Assembly (NCBI GenBank): GCA_963836015.1
Contig: CAWIIF010000015.1
Coordinates: forward strand, 1,302,001-1,366,000
DNA length: 64,000 bases
Reading direction: 5' to 3'
From: CAWCDJ01 sp963836015
GTDB taxonomy: Bacteria; Acidobacteriota; Terriglobia; Bryobacterales; Bryobacteraceae
Position 1 is the stretch's first letter. Each line of letters opens with the position of its first letter. The notes below the pieces were generated by a model. It did not search any database, was not told the origin of the DNA, and saw only the letters and a program-made list of their open reading frames with translations. The position numbers were made by a program, and so were the translations under genes. Positions 53,231-62,679 of this stretch are shown piece after piece.

Positions 53231-53315
53231 GGCAAGCCTTCCTTTCCGATCCTCATGGTAATACGGATCGGGCCAGCTAATTGTTCGAGTCTGGTACCAT
53301 AAAAAATCACGCGAA

Positions 53316-54488
53316 ATGCTGCGATTTGAGACCGCCGGAGAGTCCCACGGCGAATGTCTGGTGGCGACCCTCACCGGACTCCCCGCGGGGATTCCCATAT
53401 CATTGGAAACCGTCAACCGCGAGCTGTGGCGGCGCCAGCAAGGCTTCGGCCGCGGCGGGCGGATGAAGATCGAGACCGACCGCGCCGAGATTGTGGCGGG
53501 GGTGCGGCACTCCCACACGATCGGGTCGCCGGTGGCTATCCTGATCCGTAACCGGGACTGGCAGAACTGGACCGAGGTCCTGCCCGTGGAAGATATCGAC
53601 GGCGCGGAGGATAAGCGCCGCCCGGTCACCCGGCCGCGCCCGGGCCATGCCGATCTGGCAGGCGCCATCAAGTACAATTTTCACGATGCGCGCTATATCC
53701 TGGAGCGGGCGAGCGCGCGCGAGACGACCGCGCGGGTGGCGATCGGCGCGCTCGCCAAAGCGCTTCTGCGGGAATTCGGAATCGAGGTGCTGAGCCACGT
53801 GATCGCCGTCGGGCCGGTGCGGCTCGAACGCGCGGCCGCCTGGGAGGAACTGGTAGCCCTCAGCCTCCGCGATGAGGTTCTGCTCGGCTGCGTGGATGCC
53901 GAAACCGAAGCCCGCATGAAAGCCGTGGTGGACGAGGCGTACCGCACCGGCGATACCGTGGGCGGTGTCTTCGAAGTGGTGGCGCGCGGGGTTCCGGTGG
54001 GCCTTGGCTCGCACATCGCCTGGGACACCCGGCTCGACGGCAGGCTCGCGCAGGCTATTGTCTCCATGCAGGCGGTGAAGGGCGTGGAGGTCGGATTCGC
54101 CGCCGAGGGTGCGGCCAGCTTCGGGTCGAAAGTGCAGGACACCATTCACTACGACCGTGCCGGCCGCCGGTTCACGCGCGGCGCCAATCGCGCGGGCGGC
54201 CTCGAAGGCGGCATGACCAACGGCCAGGATGTGCTGGTCCGCGGCATGCTCAAGCCCATTTCCACGCTTCGGCGGCCGCTCGAATCGGTGGATCTCGAAA
54301 CCCGCGAGCCGGCCCTGGCGGCCTACGAGCGCTCGGACGTCTGCGTGGTGCCGGCCGCCGGGGTCATCGGCGAAGCCATGACGGCCTTAGTGCTGGCCCA
54401 GGCATTCCTCGAGAAATTCGGCGGCGACTCCCTGCCGGAGACCCGCCGCAACTACGACAATTACCTGGAACAGGTGAAGAGCTACTGA
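53316..54488 (+). CDS. aroC: Chorismate synthase
   Basis: The 390-residue enzyme begins MLRFETAGESHGECLVATLTGLPAGIPI, with the GESHG histidine motif, and has RPRPGHADLAGAIKYNFHDARYILERASARETTARV and the NRAGGLEGGMTNGQDVLVRG region. It converts 5-enolpyruvylshikimate 3-phosphate to chorismate with reduced FMN, the last step of the shikimate pathway. Full length. It heads a run aroC-def-fmt-argJ with 2 to 6 base gaps, mixing aromatic, translation and arginine genes as single-transcript housekeeping. Confidence 0.96.
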   Translation: MLRFETAGESHGECLVATLTGLPAGIPISLETVNRELWRRQQGFGRGGRMKIETDRAEIVAGVRHSHTIGSPVAILIRNRDWQNWTEVLPVEDIDGAEDKRRPVTRPRPGHADLAGAIKYNFHDARYILERASARETTARVAIGALAKALLREFGIEVLSHVIAVGPVRLERAAAWEELVALSLRDEVLLGCVDAETEARMKAVVDEAYRTGDTVGGVFEVVARGVPVGLGSHIAWDTRLDGRLAQAIVSMQAVKGVEVGFAAEGAASFGSKVQDTIHYDRAGRRFTRGANRAGGLEGGMTNGQDVLVRGMLKPISTLRRPLESVDLETREPALAAYERSDVCVVPAAGVIGEAMTALVLAQAFLEKFGGDSLPETRRNYDNYLEQVKSY

Positions 54489-54490
54489 TT

Positions 54491-55006
54491 ATGGTCTATT
54501 CGATTGTGAAGTACGGCAATCCGGTGCTCGAACGCGAAGCCGATACCGTCACCGAGTTCGACACTCCTGAGCTGCACAAATTCCTGGAGGATATGTTCGA
54601 GTCGATGTACGCCGCCAAGGGCGTGGGCCTGGCGGCGCCGCAGATCGGCATCGGCCGGAAGATTGCCGTCATCGACTGCTCGAACGGGGAGAATCCGGCT
54701 GACAAGCTGGTCATCATCAATCCGGAGATCCTGAAGGTAGAAGGGAAGCAGGAAGGCGAAGAGGGCTGTCTCAGCATCCCGGGCTTTCGCGAGCAGGTGA
54801 AACGCGGCCGGCGGGTCACCATCCGCGCCCAGAACGCCAAGGGCGAGCCGTTCGAAATGACCGGCGAAGACCTGCTGGCGCGCGCTTTTCTGCATGAGAC
54901 CGAGCACCTCTACGGACGGCTCTACATCAGCCACATCAGCGCTCTCAAGCGCGACCTGATGAAGCGCAAGATCAAAAAAATGCAGCGCGCCGGGGATTGG
55001 GAATAG
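54491..55006 (+). CDS. def: Peptide deformylase
   Basis: The 171-residue metalloenzyme shows all three family motifs: GVGLAAPQIG (about residues 42-51), EGCLSIPG (about 91-98, metal cysteine) and HETEH at 135-139, where the usual HEXDH is slightly varied (third residue T, fourth E). It removes the formyl group from nascent proteins. Start two bases after the aroC stop. It pairs functionally with fmt immediately downstream. Confidence 0.95.
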   Translation: MVYSIVKYGNPVLEREADTVTEFDTPELHKFLEDMFESMYAAKGVGLAAPQIGIGRKIAVIDCSNGENPADKLVIINPEILKVEGKQEGEEGCLSIPGFREQVKRGRRVTIRAQNAKGEPFEMTGEDLLARAFLHETEHLYGRLYISHISALKRDLMKRKIKKMQRAGDWE

Positions 55007-55012
55007 CTTCCG

Positions 55013-55943
55013 ATGCGCCTGGTTTTTCTCGGCACACCGGTCTTCGCCGTTCCCACACTGGAGCGGATCGTGGAATCGGGGCACCAGGTGCTGGCGGTGT
55101 TGACCCAGCCGGACCGGGCCCGGGGGCGCGGCCAGCACGCGGCCGCCCCGCCGGTGAAGGTCGCGGCGCTGCGCCTGGGTCTCCCGGTCTACCAACCGGA
55201 ACGTGTACGGCGCCCCGAAGCGGTCGAGTATCTCCGCGGGCTGGCTCCGGAAGCCATGGTGGTGGTGGGGTACGGGCAGATCATCCCGCAGTCCGTGATC
55301 GACCTGGCGCCACTGGGCATCATTAACGTGCACGGGTCCCTGCTGCCGGAGTATCGCGGCGCGGGACCAATTCAATGGGCGATCCTGAACGGCGACACGC
55401 GCACCGGCGTTACCACGATGCGGATCGACGCGGGCCTGGACACCGGCGACATGCTGCTAAAGGCCGAAACCCCGATCGGTCCCGAGGAAAACGCGGTCGA
55501 GCTTGGGAGCCGCCTGGCCATGATGGGCGCCGACCTGCTTGTGGAAACACTGCGCGGTCTCGAGACCGGCACGATCACCCCCGAAAAGCAGGATTCCGCC
55601 CGGGCCACGTATGCGCCGCTCATCAAGAAAGAAGACGGGCTGATCGACTGGAAGCGGCCCGCCGCCGCCATCCACAACCAGGTCCGGGGGCTGCAGCCGT
55701 GGCCGGGGGCATATACGGGATTGCGCGGCCGTATGCTCCACGTGTGGAAGTCGCGGCCGGACGGCCGGTTCGGGGGCTCCCGGCTGTATCGTTTCGGTGA
55801 AGCCGCCGGTGGTGGCGTGCGGGGAAGGCCGGCTGCAACTGATCGAAGTCCAGATGGAAGGCCGCAAGCGCATGACCGCCGCCGATTTCGCCAACGGCCA
55901 GCGCCTGGCCGAGAATGAACTGTTAGGAGAGCCAATCCGTTGA
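55013..55943 (+). pseudogene. fmt: Methionyl-tRNA formyltransferase with a C-terminal frameshift
   Basis: The gene starts MRLVFLGTPVFAVPTLERIVESGH with the formyltransferase core INVHGSLLPEYRGAGPIQWAI (catalytic N, H) and TGVTTMRIDAGLDTGD. After LHVWKSRPDGR the frame is lost and would end at 55918 in nonsense. Another frame, GAPGCIVSVKPPVVACGEGRLQLIEV to the TGA at 55941-55943, is the true C-terminus. Dropping one A at about 55761 restores WKSRPAAGSGAPG and a protein of 309 residues. The enzyme formylates initiator Met-tRNA; its partner def is next to it, so an inactive gene would be odd. Assembly error is a real alternative. Confidence 0.85.
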
Positions 55944-57118
55944 ACCTCCCGCTCGGATACGCGTATTCGGCCGTCTACGCCGGCATTCGCCAGGTGCCCA
56001 GGGACGACCTCGCTCTGATCGTCAGCGGCCTGCCCGCCAGCGCCGCAGGCGTTTTCACGCAGAACCGCGTGCAGGCCGCGCCGGTGCGGTTGTGCCGCCG
56101 TCACCTGAAGCTGTCGCGCGGCCTGGTGGGGGCGCTCCTGATCAACGCCGGCAACGCCAACTGCGCCACCCGGACGGGCGACGCCGTGGCCGCCGCCACC
56201 TGTAAGGCCGCGGCGAAACTGCTGCGGCTGCCGGCCCAACAGATACTGCCTGCCTCCACGGGTGTGATCGGAGTGGAACTGGACGCGAAGAAGATCACGG
56301 GCGCGCTGCCGGAGCTGATCCGGGGTCTCGATCCGGCGCGCTTCGACGACGCGGCCAATGCGATCCTGACCACCGACCTCGTCCCGAAAACCGCCTTCGG
56401 CGAGGTCCGCCTGCGCCGCGGTACCGTGCGTATCGCGGGCATGACCAAGGGCTCGGGAATGATCCAGCCGCTGATGGCCACCACGTTGGGCTTCGTCATG
56501 ACGGACGCGGTGATTCCGCCGGCCCCGCTAAGGGCCATGCTGAAGCGTTCGGTGGAGCGCAGCTACAACCGCATCTCGGTGGATGGCGACACCTCGACTA
56601 ACGACACGCTGCTGCTGCTTGCGAATGGCGGCTCCGGGGTGCGCCCCGACCCCAAGGAGATGGCCAAAGTGGAAGAGGCCGTGGCGGGCGTGATGGAATC
56701 GCTGGCGCGGGCCATCGCGCGCGACGGCGAAGGGGCGAAAAAACTGGTCACGATCCTCGTGAAGGGGGCGCCTTCCGACCAGGGGGCGGCGCGCATCGCC
56801 CGCTCCATCGCCAATTCGCCGCTGGTCAAGACCGCGGTGGCCGGCTCTGACCCGAACTGGGGGCGCATTCTTTCGGCGGCCGGCAATTCCGGCGTGGCTT
56901 TCGACCCCTCCAGGACCGATATTTCGATGCAGGGCGTCGCGGTTTGCCGCGGCGGGCTGGCCGCGCCGTTTTCCGAGCCGGAGCTGAAGAAGAAACTGGA
57001 CGAGCCCGAGTGTGAGATCCGCGTGGCCATTCACGGGAAGGGCAAGGGCGAGGCGCGCTTCTGGACCTGCGACCTGACGGAAGGCTACATCCGGATCAAC
57101 GCCAGCTATCGCACTTGA
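55940..57118 (+). CDS. argJ: Bifunctional ornithine acetyltransferase / N-acetylglutamate synthase
   Basis: The 392-residue protein starts (TTG 55940, overlapping the fmt stop) MNLPLGYAYSAVYAGIRQ and is an autoprocessing Ntn-like hydrolase. The cleavage site is A180-T181 in GMIQPLMATTLGF, with T181 as the nucleophile of the beta chain. TDLVPKT and the SVDGDTSTNDTLLLLANG, VAGSDPNWGRILSAAG blocks confirm the family. It recycles the acetyl group in arginine synthesis. The TTG start suggests modest translation. Confidence 0.95.
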   Translation: MNLPLGYAYSAVYAGIRQVPRDDLALIVSGLPASAAGVFTQNRVQAAPVRLCRRHLKLSRGLVGALLINAGNANCATRTGDAVAAATCKAAAKLLRLPAQQILPASTGVIGVELDAKKITGALPELIRGLDPARFDDAANAILTTDLVPKTAFGEVRLRRGTVRIAGMTKGSGMIQPLMATTLGFVMTDAVIPPAPLRAMLKRSVERSYNRISVDGDTSTNDTLLLLANGGSGVRPDPKEMAKVEEAVAGVMESLARAIARDGEGAKKLVTILVKGAPSDQGAARIARSIANSPLVKTAVAGSDPNWGRILSAAGNSGVAFDPSRTDISMQGVAVCRGGLAAPFSEPELKKKLDEPECEIRVAIHGKGKGEARFWTCDLTEGYIRINASYRT

Positions 57119-57121
57119 TCT

Positions 57122-57541
57122 ATGACGCGCCGCAGACTGCTGCTGATCGCGATGGCTGCGCCGCTGGGGGCGGCCGACCCGGCGCAAGAAGTGTGGGACC
57201 TGTTTACAGGCATGGCCTCGGCCCTGGCGGCGGGCGACTCCGCGTCGTTCCTCGCCTCGTTCGACCCCGCCATGCCCGGATTTTCCGGCCTGCGCGCCAA
57301 TATCGAGGCCCTGGTGGAGACAGACTCGGTGCAGTCGGCGGTGGACGCGGTACGCAACGACGGCGATGAACGCGCGCGCACGGTGGATGTCGACTGGCTG
57401 CTGCACCTGACATCGGTGGGCAGCTCCTCGAAAGTGACACGCCGCCGGGAAACCGTGCATTGCCGGCTGGAAAAGCACGGCCGGCGATGGCGAATCGTCG
57501 CCTGTGCCCCGCTCTCGTTTTTTGCGCCGCCGCCGGTGTAG
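57122..57541 (+). CDS. Exported NTF2-like hypothetical protein
   Basis: A 139-residue protein starting three bases after argJ, with a Tat-like leader (MTRRRLLLIAMAAPLGA) and a body reminiscent of SnoaL/NTF2-like domains (VWDLFTGMASALAAGDSASFLASFD, then CRLEKHGRRWRIVACAPLSFF). Such domains bind small ligands or are non-enzymatic. Its place behind argJ gives no functional clue. Assignment to the fold is tentative. Confidence 0.65.
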   Translation: MTRRRLLLIAMAAPLGAADPAQEVWDLFTGMASALAAGDSASFLASFDPAMPGFSGLRANIEALVETDSVQSAVDAVRNDGDERARTVDVDWLLHLTSVGSSSKVTRRRETVHCRLEKHGRRWRIVACAPLSFFAPPPV

Positions 57542-57553
57542 CGGGAACGCAGC

Positions 57554-58141
57554 CTACATCGTGTGCAGCTCGCGGACCAAAACGATGGCTGCTTTTGGCT
57601 GCTGAATGGGAAGCTTGAACGGCGTGCGGGCCTGGGGCTCGAGGTGGTTCACCCGGCCGGTGACGCCGCCGAGCTGCGATCCGTTCGCATCGGTCAGATC
57701 GAATACAACCTCCGCCGCATCGATGAGGCGCGTCGTGTTGTTTCGGACCGTGCCCTCGATGGTGGTGGTGGCGCCATGCACGATGCGGGCGTCCAGCACT
57801 TCCAGGTCGTGATTGGTATGGACGCTCAGATCGCCCAGGTTCGGCAGCATCCGTGCGGCGATCTCGGCCGGCGGGATCACCGCCGCGGGGGATGTAGGCG
57901 CGGCCTCGGATGCGAACCGGCCGGTGAGCCCCAGGTAGACCACAACCGCCACCGCCAGGCCGGGTACCGCCAGCGGTATCCACACCTTCAACTTCTGTAC
58001 CAGTGTGCGATTGCTCAGGTATAAAGGATCCGCCGCGGCGGGCGCATTCAGCCGTCGATTGATCCAGGAGCCGAGCGGACCCAGCCATCGCATACCGCCG
58101 GTTTCGCCCCGTGAGGAAAAACCATCCGGACTTTTTGCCAT
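57554..58141 (-). CDS. Membrane-anchored protein with FxLYD-like domain
   Basis: The 195-residue protein has a cytoplasmic N-terminus, one membrane helix near residues 50-72 (IPLAVPGLAVAVVVYLGLTG) and a periplasmic beta-domain with LEVLDARIVHG, IEGTVRNNTTRLIDAAEVVFDLTDANG and HLEPQARTPFKL, matching FxLYD-type Ig-like domains. ATG 58141 has GGGGAG upstream; the longer frame to 58219 does not. Convergent with the NTF2-like gene. Function unknown. Confidence 0.65.
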   Translation of the reverse strand: MAKSPDGFSSRGETGGMRWLGPLGSWINRRLNAPAAADPLYLSNRTLVQKLKVWIPLAVPGLAVAVVVYLGLTGRFASEAAPTSPAAVIPPAEIAARMLPNLGDLSVHTNHDLEVLDARIVHGATTTIEGTVRNNTTRLIDAAEVVFDLTDANGSQLGGVTGRVNHLEPQARTPFKLPIQQPKAAIVLVRELHTM

Positions 58142-58248
58142 ACTCCCCGCCATTATAGCGTCCGGTTCCGAACCTAAGTTCGCGCGATCTGCCGGTTTGA
58201 CGACATCGGCAGGGCGCATGCAACGTAGAACGCGGATAAGGAGACCCT

Positions 58249-58779
58249 ATGAACAAACATCGCAATATCGTGACTGGGTTGGCTGTGGCCGCTCTGCTGA
58301 TCTTCGCTTCCAGCGTCTTCGCCAAGAAGCACGAGCACCACCAGTCGGCCAACCGGCTGGCCGTCGACAGCGATTTCGCCGCCCGGGCCGCGGAAGCGAA
58401 CCTCGCGGAAATCCATATGGCCGATTTGGCCATGAAGACCACCACTTCTCAGAAAGTGAAGGATATGTCGCAGCGCTTCGAGGCCGACCACGCCAAGGCC
58501 AACACCCAGCTCAAGGAGATCGCCGGCAAGCAGAACATTACCCTGCCTAACAAGATGGACGCCAAGGATCAGGTGGAGTACGACAAGCTCTCGAAGATGA
58601 CCGGCCGCGACTTCGACAAAGCGTATGCTCACGAGCAGGTCAAGGACCACAAGGCCATCATCATCGTATTCCGCCGCGAGGCTGAGCACGGGACCGACCC
58701 CGAACTGAAAAAGTACGCCGCCGATATGCTCCCGACGCTCGAGCATCACCTGCAGATGGCGGAAGCCGCCGAGAAATAG
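58249..58779 (+). CDS. DUF4142-domain exported protein
   Basis: A 176-residue protein with signal peptide (MNKHRNIVTGLAVAALLIFASSVFA) and the four-helix DUF4142 domain: DSDFAARAAEANLAEIHMADLAM, VKDMSQRFEADHAKANTQLKEIA, AYAHEQVKDHKAIIIVFRREAEHG and ADMLPTLEHHLQMAE. The conserved histidines suggest a ferritin-like helical bundle that may bind metal. GATAAGGAGA precedes the ATG. Often general-stress induced in other bacteria. Confidence 0.92.
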   Translation: MNKHRNIVTGLAVAALLIFASSVFAKKHEHHQSANRLAVDSDFAARAAEANLAEIHMADLAMKTTTSQKVKDMSQRFEADHAKANTQLKEIAGKQNITLPNKMDAKDQVEYDKLSKMTGRDFDKAYAHEQVKDHKAIIIVFRREAEHGTDPELKKYAADMLPTLEHHLQMAEAAEK

Positions 58780-58816
58780 CGCGGCCGGGGCGGTGCGGCC
58801 GGCCCCGCCCCCGTTT

Positions 58817-59839
58817 TCAAATGCGCCGCGAGCGCCGCGGCTCGGCGATCAGCGTCTCGAGCGTCCGCAGGTTCTCCTGGCGTCCCATCACGATCAGGTA
58901 CTCGCCTCCGTGGACGGCGGTATCCGCCGGGGGGTTGAACAGCATCTGTCCGTCGCCCTTGCGGATGGCCATGACGATCACGCCGACGTCGCGGCCGAGT
59001 TGCATCTCGCGGATGGTCCTGGACGCCATGTCGCTGGTCTCCGAGACGCGTACCTGTTCGATGGCGATGTCTTCGCCGATGTCCTTCGTGGTGAAGTCGA
59101 GGAACTGCACGACGTGGGGCCGCAGCAGCGATTGCGCCAGGCGGTGCCCGGTGATCACGTAAGGGGCAAAGACGGCGTCGGCGCCCGCGCGCCGCATCTT
59201 CTCCTCGGCGCCTTCCTCGGCCGCGCGCGTGGCCACGTAGAGGCGCGGGTTCAAGCCCTTGGCGGAGAGCAGGACGAAGAGGTTGTCGGCGTCGGTGGCG
59301 AGCGCCGCCACCAGCCCGGCGGCGCGCTCGATGCCGACCTGCCGCAGCGTTTCGTCGTGCGTGGAATCGGCCGCCACCGCCAGCATGCCGGCCTGCATGG
59401 CCCGTTCGACGCGTTCCGGGCTGATGTCCACGACAACGAACGGCACGCCCGCGTGCTGCAATTCCGCCGCGGCGCCGCGCCCCACGCGTCCGAAGCCGCA
59501 AATGATGTAGTGGTCCTTGAGCTTGTCGATCATTCGTTTATTCCGCCGCTGGCCGATGGCGTCCCCGAATTCCAGTTCGATGATGGTCTGGGTCATGGCG
59601 CCGATGGCGATGAAGATGGTGGTGACGCCGAAAAAGATGAGGAAGGAATTGAAGATGCGTCCCGCCCGGGAGAGCGGATGGACCTCGGCATAGCCCACCG
59701 TCGTCATGGTGGTGAGGGTCATGTAGAAGGCGTCGAACGGCGGGTAGTGATCGATGAGCGTGAACCCCACCGTGCCGATCAGCAGCGTGCACGCGATGGC
59801 CAGGCCGATGACCAGGAAACGCCGAGCCAGACGGTTCAT
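58817..59839 (-). CDS. Potassium channel protein with RCK (TrkA-N/TrkA-C) domains
   Basis: The 340-residue protein has two membrane helices flanking a pore loop (about residues 10-85), a Rossmann RCK domain (GFGRVG at 115-120, VVVDISPERVERA, PYVITGHRLA) and a C-terminal TrkA-C domain (RTIREMQLGRDVGVIVMAIRKG). The selectivity filter reads TTVGYAE (47-52) instead of TVGYG(D/E): alanine in the third glycine position. Start 59839 is chosen over 59857 by similarity of the first helix. It would be a gated K+ channel regulated by nucleotide. Confidence 0.9.
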   Translation of the reverse strand: MNRLARRFLVIGLAIACTLLIGTVGFTLIDHYPPFDAFYMTLTTMTTVGYAEVHPLSRAGRIFNSFLIFFGVTTIFIAIGAMTQTIIELEFGDAIGQRRNKRMIDKLKDHYIICGFGRVGRGAAAELQHAGVPFVVVDISPERVERAMQAGMLAVAADSTHDETLRQVGIERAAGLVAALATDADNLFVLLSAKGLNPRLYVATRAAEEGAEEKMRRAGADAVFAPYVITGHRLAQSLLRPHVVQFLDFTTKDIGEDIAIEQVRVSETSDMASRTIREMQLGRDVGVIVMAIRKGDGQMLFNPPADTAVHGGEYLIVMGRQENLRTLETLIAEPRRSRRI

Positions 59840-59930
59840 GGATTTCGTATGGACCAAGTATAACGGCTGGCGCGAACTGTTGGCCGGGCCGCACGGTCTG
59901 CTAAACTGAACCAGTAACGGTTTGAGTAGC

Positions 59931-60006
59931 GGGCCGGTAGCTCAATTGGTAGAGCATCGCCCTTTTAAGGCGGTGGTTGCGGGTTCGACCCCCGCCCGGC
60001 TCACCA
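59931..60006 (+). tRNA. tRNA-Lys (anticodon TTT)
   Basis: Acceptor stem GGGCCGG/CCGGCTC (one G-T pair), D arm GCTC-AATTGGTA-GAGC, anticodon arm TCGCC-CTTTTAA-GGCGG with anticodon TTT, T arm GCGGG-TTCGACC-CCCGC, discriminator A and encoded CCA at 60004-60006. The lower-GC island with an integrase remnant begins right after it, so this gene is the likely attachment site. Confidence 0.96.
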
Positions 60007-60071
60007 CGCTCAAGAGGCCAAGCCCTTGGGATCTTCGATAGCCTGGGCGCGCTCCGAGGGTGCGGTTTTCT

Positions 60072-60836
60072 TTAGCCCTGGATTGCCGACCCCTGGCGTT
60101 TCATGAGATCAGAAAAACGCAATCCCTTCTCCAGAAGGACGTAGCGATTTTGAATATCCGCGCTGATGTTAAGATTGTTCGGCGGCGGAATCCTCGAAAC
60201 GAGGCCGTAGCTTTCAAGTTTACTGAACACGCTGTCGATCTCCGGGTCCAGGCGGGGCCCCCAGAAACCCAGTTCCCACTGGCGATATGCAGACTGGCGC
60301 TCCGCGCGCCCTTTATCTCTAACCATCGCCCCCTCTATCCGAACGAGTTCACCCAGATACTCGGTGTCGCGGTCACCGAGGTTCATGGCGATTCGCATCA
60401 TCTCCTCGATTTCCTCTGCGTCGATGGGCTTGGGCTCAACAGCCGCGTGCGCGAGAATCGTACCGATACGCTTCACTCGCTCCATAGCACGCGTCGCTTC
60501 TGCTCTCCGGGCGGCATCGAGGAGCAATTCCTTCATAGCCTCGGTGCGCTTGGCTTGCTCATCGGCAGACGTGTCTTCTCGAAGACGTTTCAGTTCAGTG
60601 TCGTGCCTGCGAACCTCTTCCATACAGGTTTCGAGCATGACGCGGATTCGGTCGAGGGAATCTGCTCCGAGGCGTTCCTTGATTTTCTCGACAGCCTTGT
60701 CTATAGGCCAAGGAAGAAGCTCGGAAGGGACGGACGATAACACGGATAGGATTGCTTTGTTGACGGGGGAAGCCGAGGTGTCCTCTAGGTCGAACTGATG
60801 CCGCAGAGCATCGAACGAAAAATCGTCGGCTGGCAT
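60072..60836 (-). CDS. Hypothetical island protein coupled to the integrase remnant
   Basis: The 254-residue, mainly helical protein (LETCMEEVRRHDTELKRLRED; DAEEIEEMMRIAMNLGDRDTEYLGELVR) ends with a winged-helix-like stretch (SVFSKLESYGLVSRIPPPNNLN). It starts two bases after the stop of the integrase frame, so the two were one operon. No family recognised. Position between tRNA-Lys and an integrase fits an accessory cargo gene of an integrated element. Confidence 0.7.
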   Translation of the reverse strand: MPADDFSFDALRHQFDLEDTSASPVNKAILSVLSSVPSELLPWPIDKAVEKIKERLGADSLDRIRVMLETCMEEVRRHDTELKRLREDTSADEQAKRTEAMKELLLDAARRAEATRAMERVKRIGTILAHAAVEPKPIDAEEIEEMMRIAMNLGDRDTEYLGELVRIEGAMVRDKGRAERQSAYRQWELGFWGPRLDPEIDSVFSKLESYGLVSRIPPPNNLNISADIQNRYVLLEKGLRFSDLMKRQGSAIQG

Positions 60837-60838
60837 GT

Positions 60839-61239
60839 CTATAAGCCTAGCAACTCAAGCAACCAGCCCGAACGGTCCTTGGCCAGATTAGGAATGGTCT
60901 TGGGAATATCCGCTGTCGGTTCAGTTGACCCGCTCGGAACCTTGTTGAACGACTCCGGTACCTGAGGTGGCGATCCAAGGCCTCGACCGCATGCTGGACC
61001 TCCACCGGGATCGGCTGCATGTAGTGGGTCATGGTGGTAACCGGCGTCGACTGCCGCAAGTGGGCCTGGGCGTCCTTTACGCGGCCGTGGTTCTGAAACC
61101 AGGTGGCGCACGTACGCCGGAAGGCTTGGAAGTTGACGCTTGTTGCGTGGTCCACCCAACGGGGTCCCTTTGCCAGTTCCTTCGGCCGTTTATTCAGGCG
61201 AACGACCCGGGTGGCCGTGGTGCCGTCCGCGGATTGCAC
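60839..61239 (-). pseudogene. Tyrosine recombinase (integrase) remnant
   Basis: Only the C-terminal third is present. VNFQAFRRTCATWFQNHGRVKDAQAHLRQSTPVTTMTHYMQPIP shows the box II arginine region, the HLRQST area and the catalytic tyrosine in THYMQ. The N-terminal SAM-like domain and first catalytic arginine are missing. Near 60965-60975 the frame shifts: VPESFNKVPSGSTEPTADIPKTIPNLAKD up to the TAG at 60841-60839 fits the normal tail. It is the decayed integrase of the island at tRNA-Lys; remote mobility is unlikely without another recombinase. Confidence 0.75.
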
Positions 61240-61528
61240 TGTGGCGCTACCGCAAACGGCGATGCCCGTAGAGACGGCGCGGAGCGCTTCGACGTGGCAC
61301 TTCTTTGGCGGGGATGGGTGCTGTGTTCATGTTCATAGTGGCTGGTGGTCTTCCTTTCATAGAGAACGAACGTAGTTGGCTGCCACGCGTTGTTGTTTAG
61401 AACGAAGAAGTTACGATCTTTGCCGCTTGACACCGGATACGAAATCGACGAGACTTGTTCCGATCGAGTTGGTCAAGGGAGATCTCCCGATGAGATCCTC
61501 CACCCGACTTATTGGAGGTCAAGGGCTC
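61240..61528. other. Gene-free part of the tRNA-Lys island
   Basis: Between the integrase remnant and the next gene no credible coding or RNA feature was seen; frames here are short or antisense. It may be what is left of the integrase 5' end and its promoter. Confidence 0.4.
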
Positions 61529-62679
61529 ATGCCGATCTCGCCAGTCAGATACGTGGCGCTTTTGGTCATTGGGACTGCCTGCGGTAATGCCGAAGTTCCC
61601 ACTGCGCATCTTGAGGTACAGCCGGTACCTCTCGAGGATGGTGGCAAGATCCAATTTCGAGCTATTCCAACCGAGTACAAGAGCCTAAACGCCAGCGAGA
61701 ATATTGGACAGAGCAAGAACTTTCAGATTTACTCAGTACCGGGAGCAGGAACATACGATGATGTGTACCGGCTATTCGGCTACGAGCTGTTCGTAAAAGA
61801 CTTGCGGTCTGGTCAGTGGCTTCACTTCACTTTACAGGCGGCCAGTTCTTGGATAACGTCCACGATTTGACGTTTACGATTACTGAAGGCACTCGGGCTG
61901 AAAGTGGTCAATTACGATTGCCCCTGCACAGCCTTACCTCCGATCAATACATCACCTCCTCGATAGGAAATACGGCTCTAGAAGTGCGGCTTGGAACCGA
62001 GACGCAGATTCCTCTGAAGGTAGAGAACCGACTTAAAGAGATGGGCGTGGTAATAGAGTCAATCGAATTGACCAATTCACAGCCCGACTTCTGGAGTTCA
62101 CCACCGATATCGTTGACACCTAACATAACCCTCCCGGAAATGGGGACGGTCACGCTGGATGGCCTCAGAGTTCGCCCGAATGCGGCTAGGGTTATTCCCA
62201 ATACTTTCTTGAAGCTTAAGAATGACGCCGACACTCAGCTGAAGGTGAATATCAAATATGCAGCAGCGGCGGGCGGCAAACCGAAGAACCTGCCCATCGA
62301 AATCAACGTACGCTTTGTCCCAACGTTATTTTACTTGTTCGCTGCGATCTTGGGTGGAGCACTCTTCGGCGCGACCATAAGCCTTATCAGTGCGAAACAC
62401 CGGACTTCTGTCCACGCTTGGTTAGTTGCCTGTTTCACGGCGGCTCTTAGTGCTATCCTGCTGGAGCTTTTGGGCATCGTGCTAATGAGCCTAAACAGTG
62501 AATTTAAGCTTTTCGGAATTACACTCGATCCATTTCAGTTTCCACAGGTGCTTCTGATGGCAGCTCTCGTAGGTGTGCTCGGGCCCAACATCTACGATGT
62601 AATTGGACCGATGGTGGGTCGGGGAGGACCTAGCCAACCTAAACGTTCCGAGGCGACGGCTCCTGGAGGACCTGAATGA
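61529..62679 (+). pseudogene. Exported membrane protein with beta domain and C-terminal helices, split by a frameshift
   Basis: Frame 1 starts MPISPVRYVALLVIGTACGNAE (signal peptide; GGAGG upstream of ATG 61529; 61490 is an alternative) and reaches SGQWLHFTLQAASSW to a TGA at 61870. The other frame continues from the same point as TGGQFLDNVHDLTFTITEGTR with about 150 residues of beta-rich domain and four membrane helices (FYLFAAILGGALFGATISLI to MAALVGVLGPNIYDVIG), ending at 62679. One added base near 61837 joins WLHFT and TGGQFLDN into one protein of about 383 residues. The second frame alone would lack any export signal, which favours a single gene. Stop overlaps the next gene. Family unknown. 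Confidence 0.6.
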
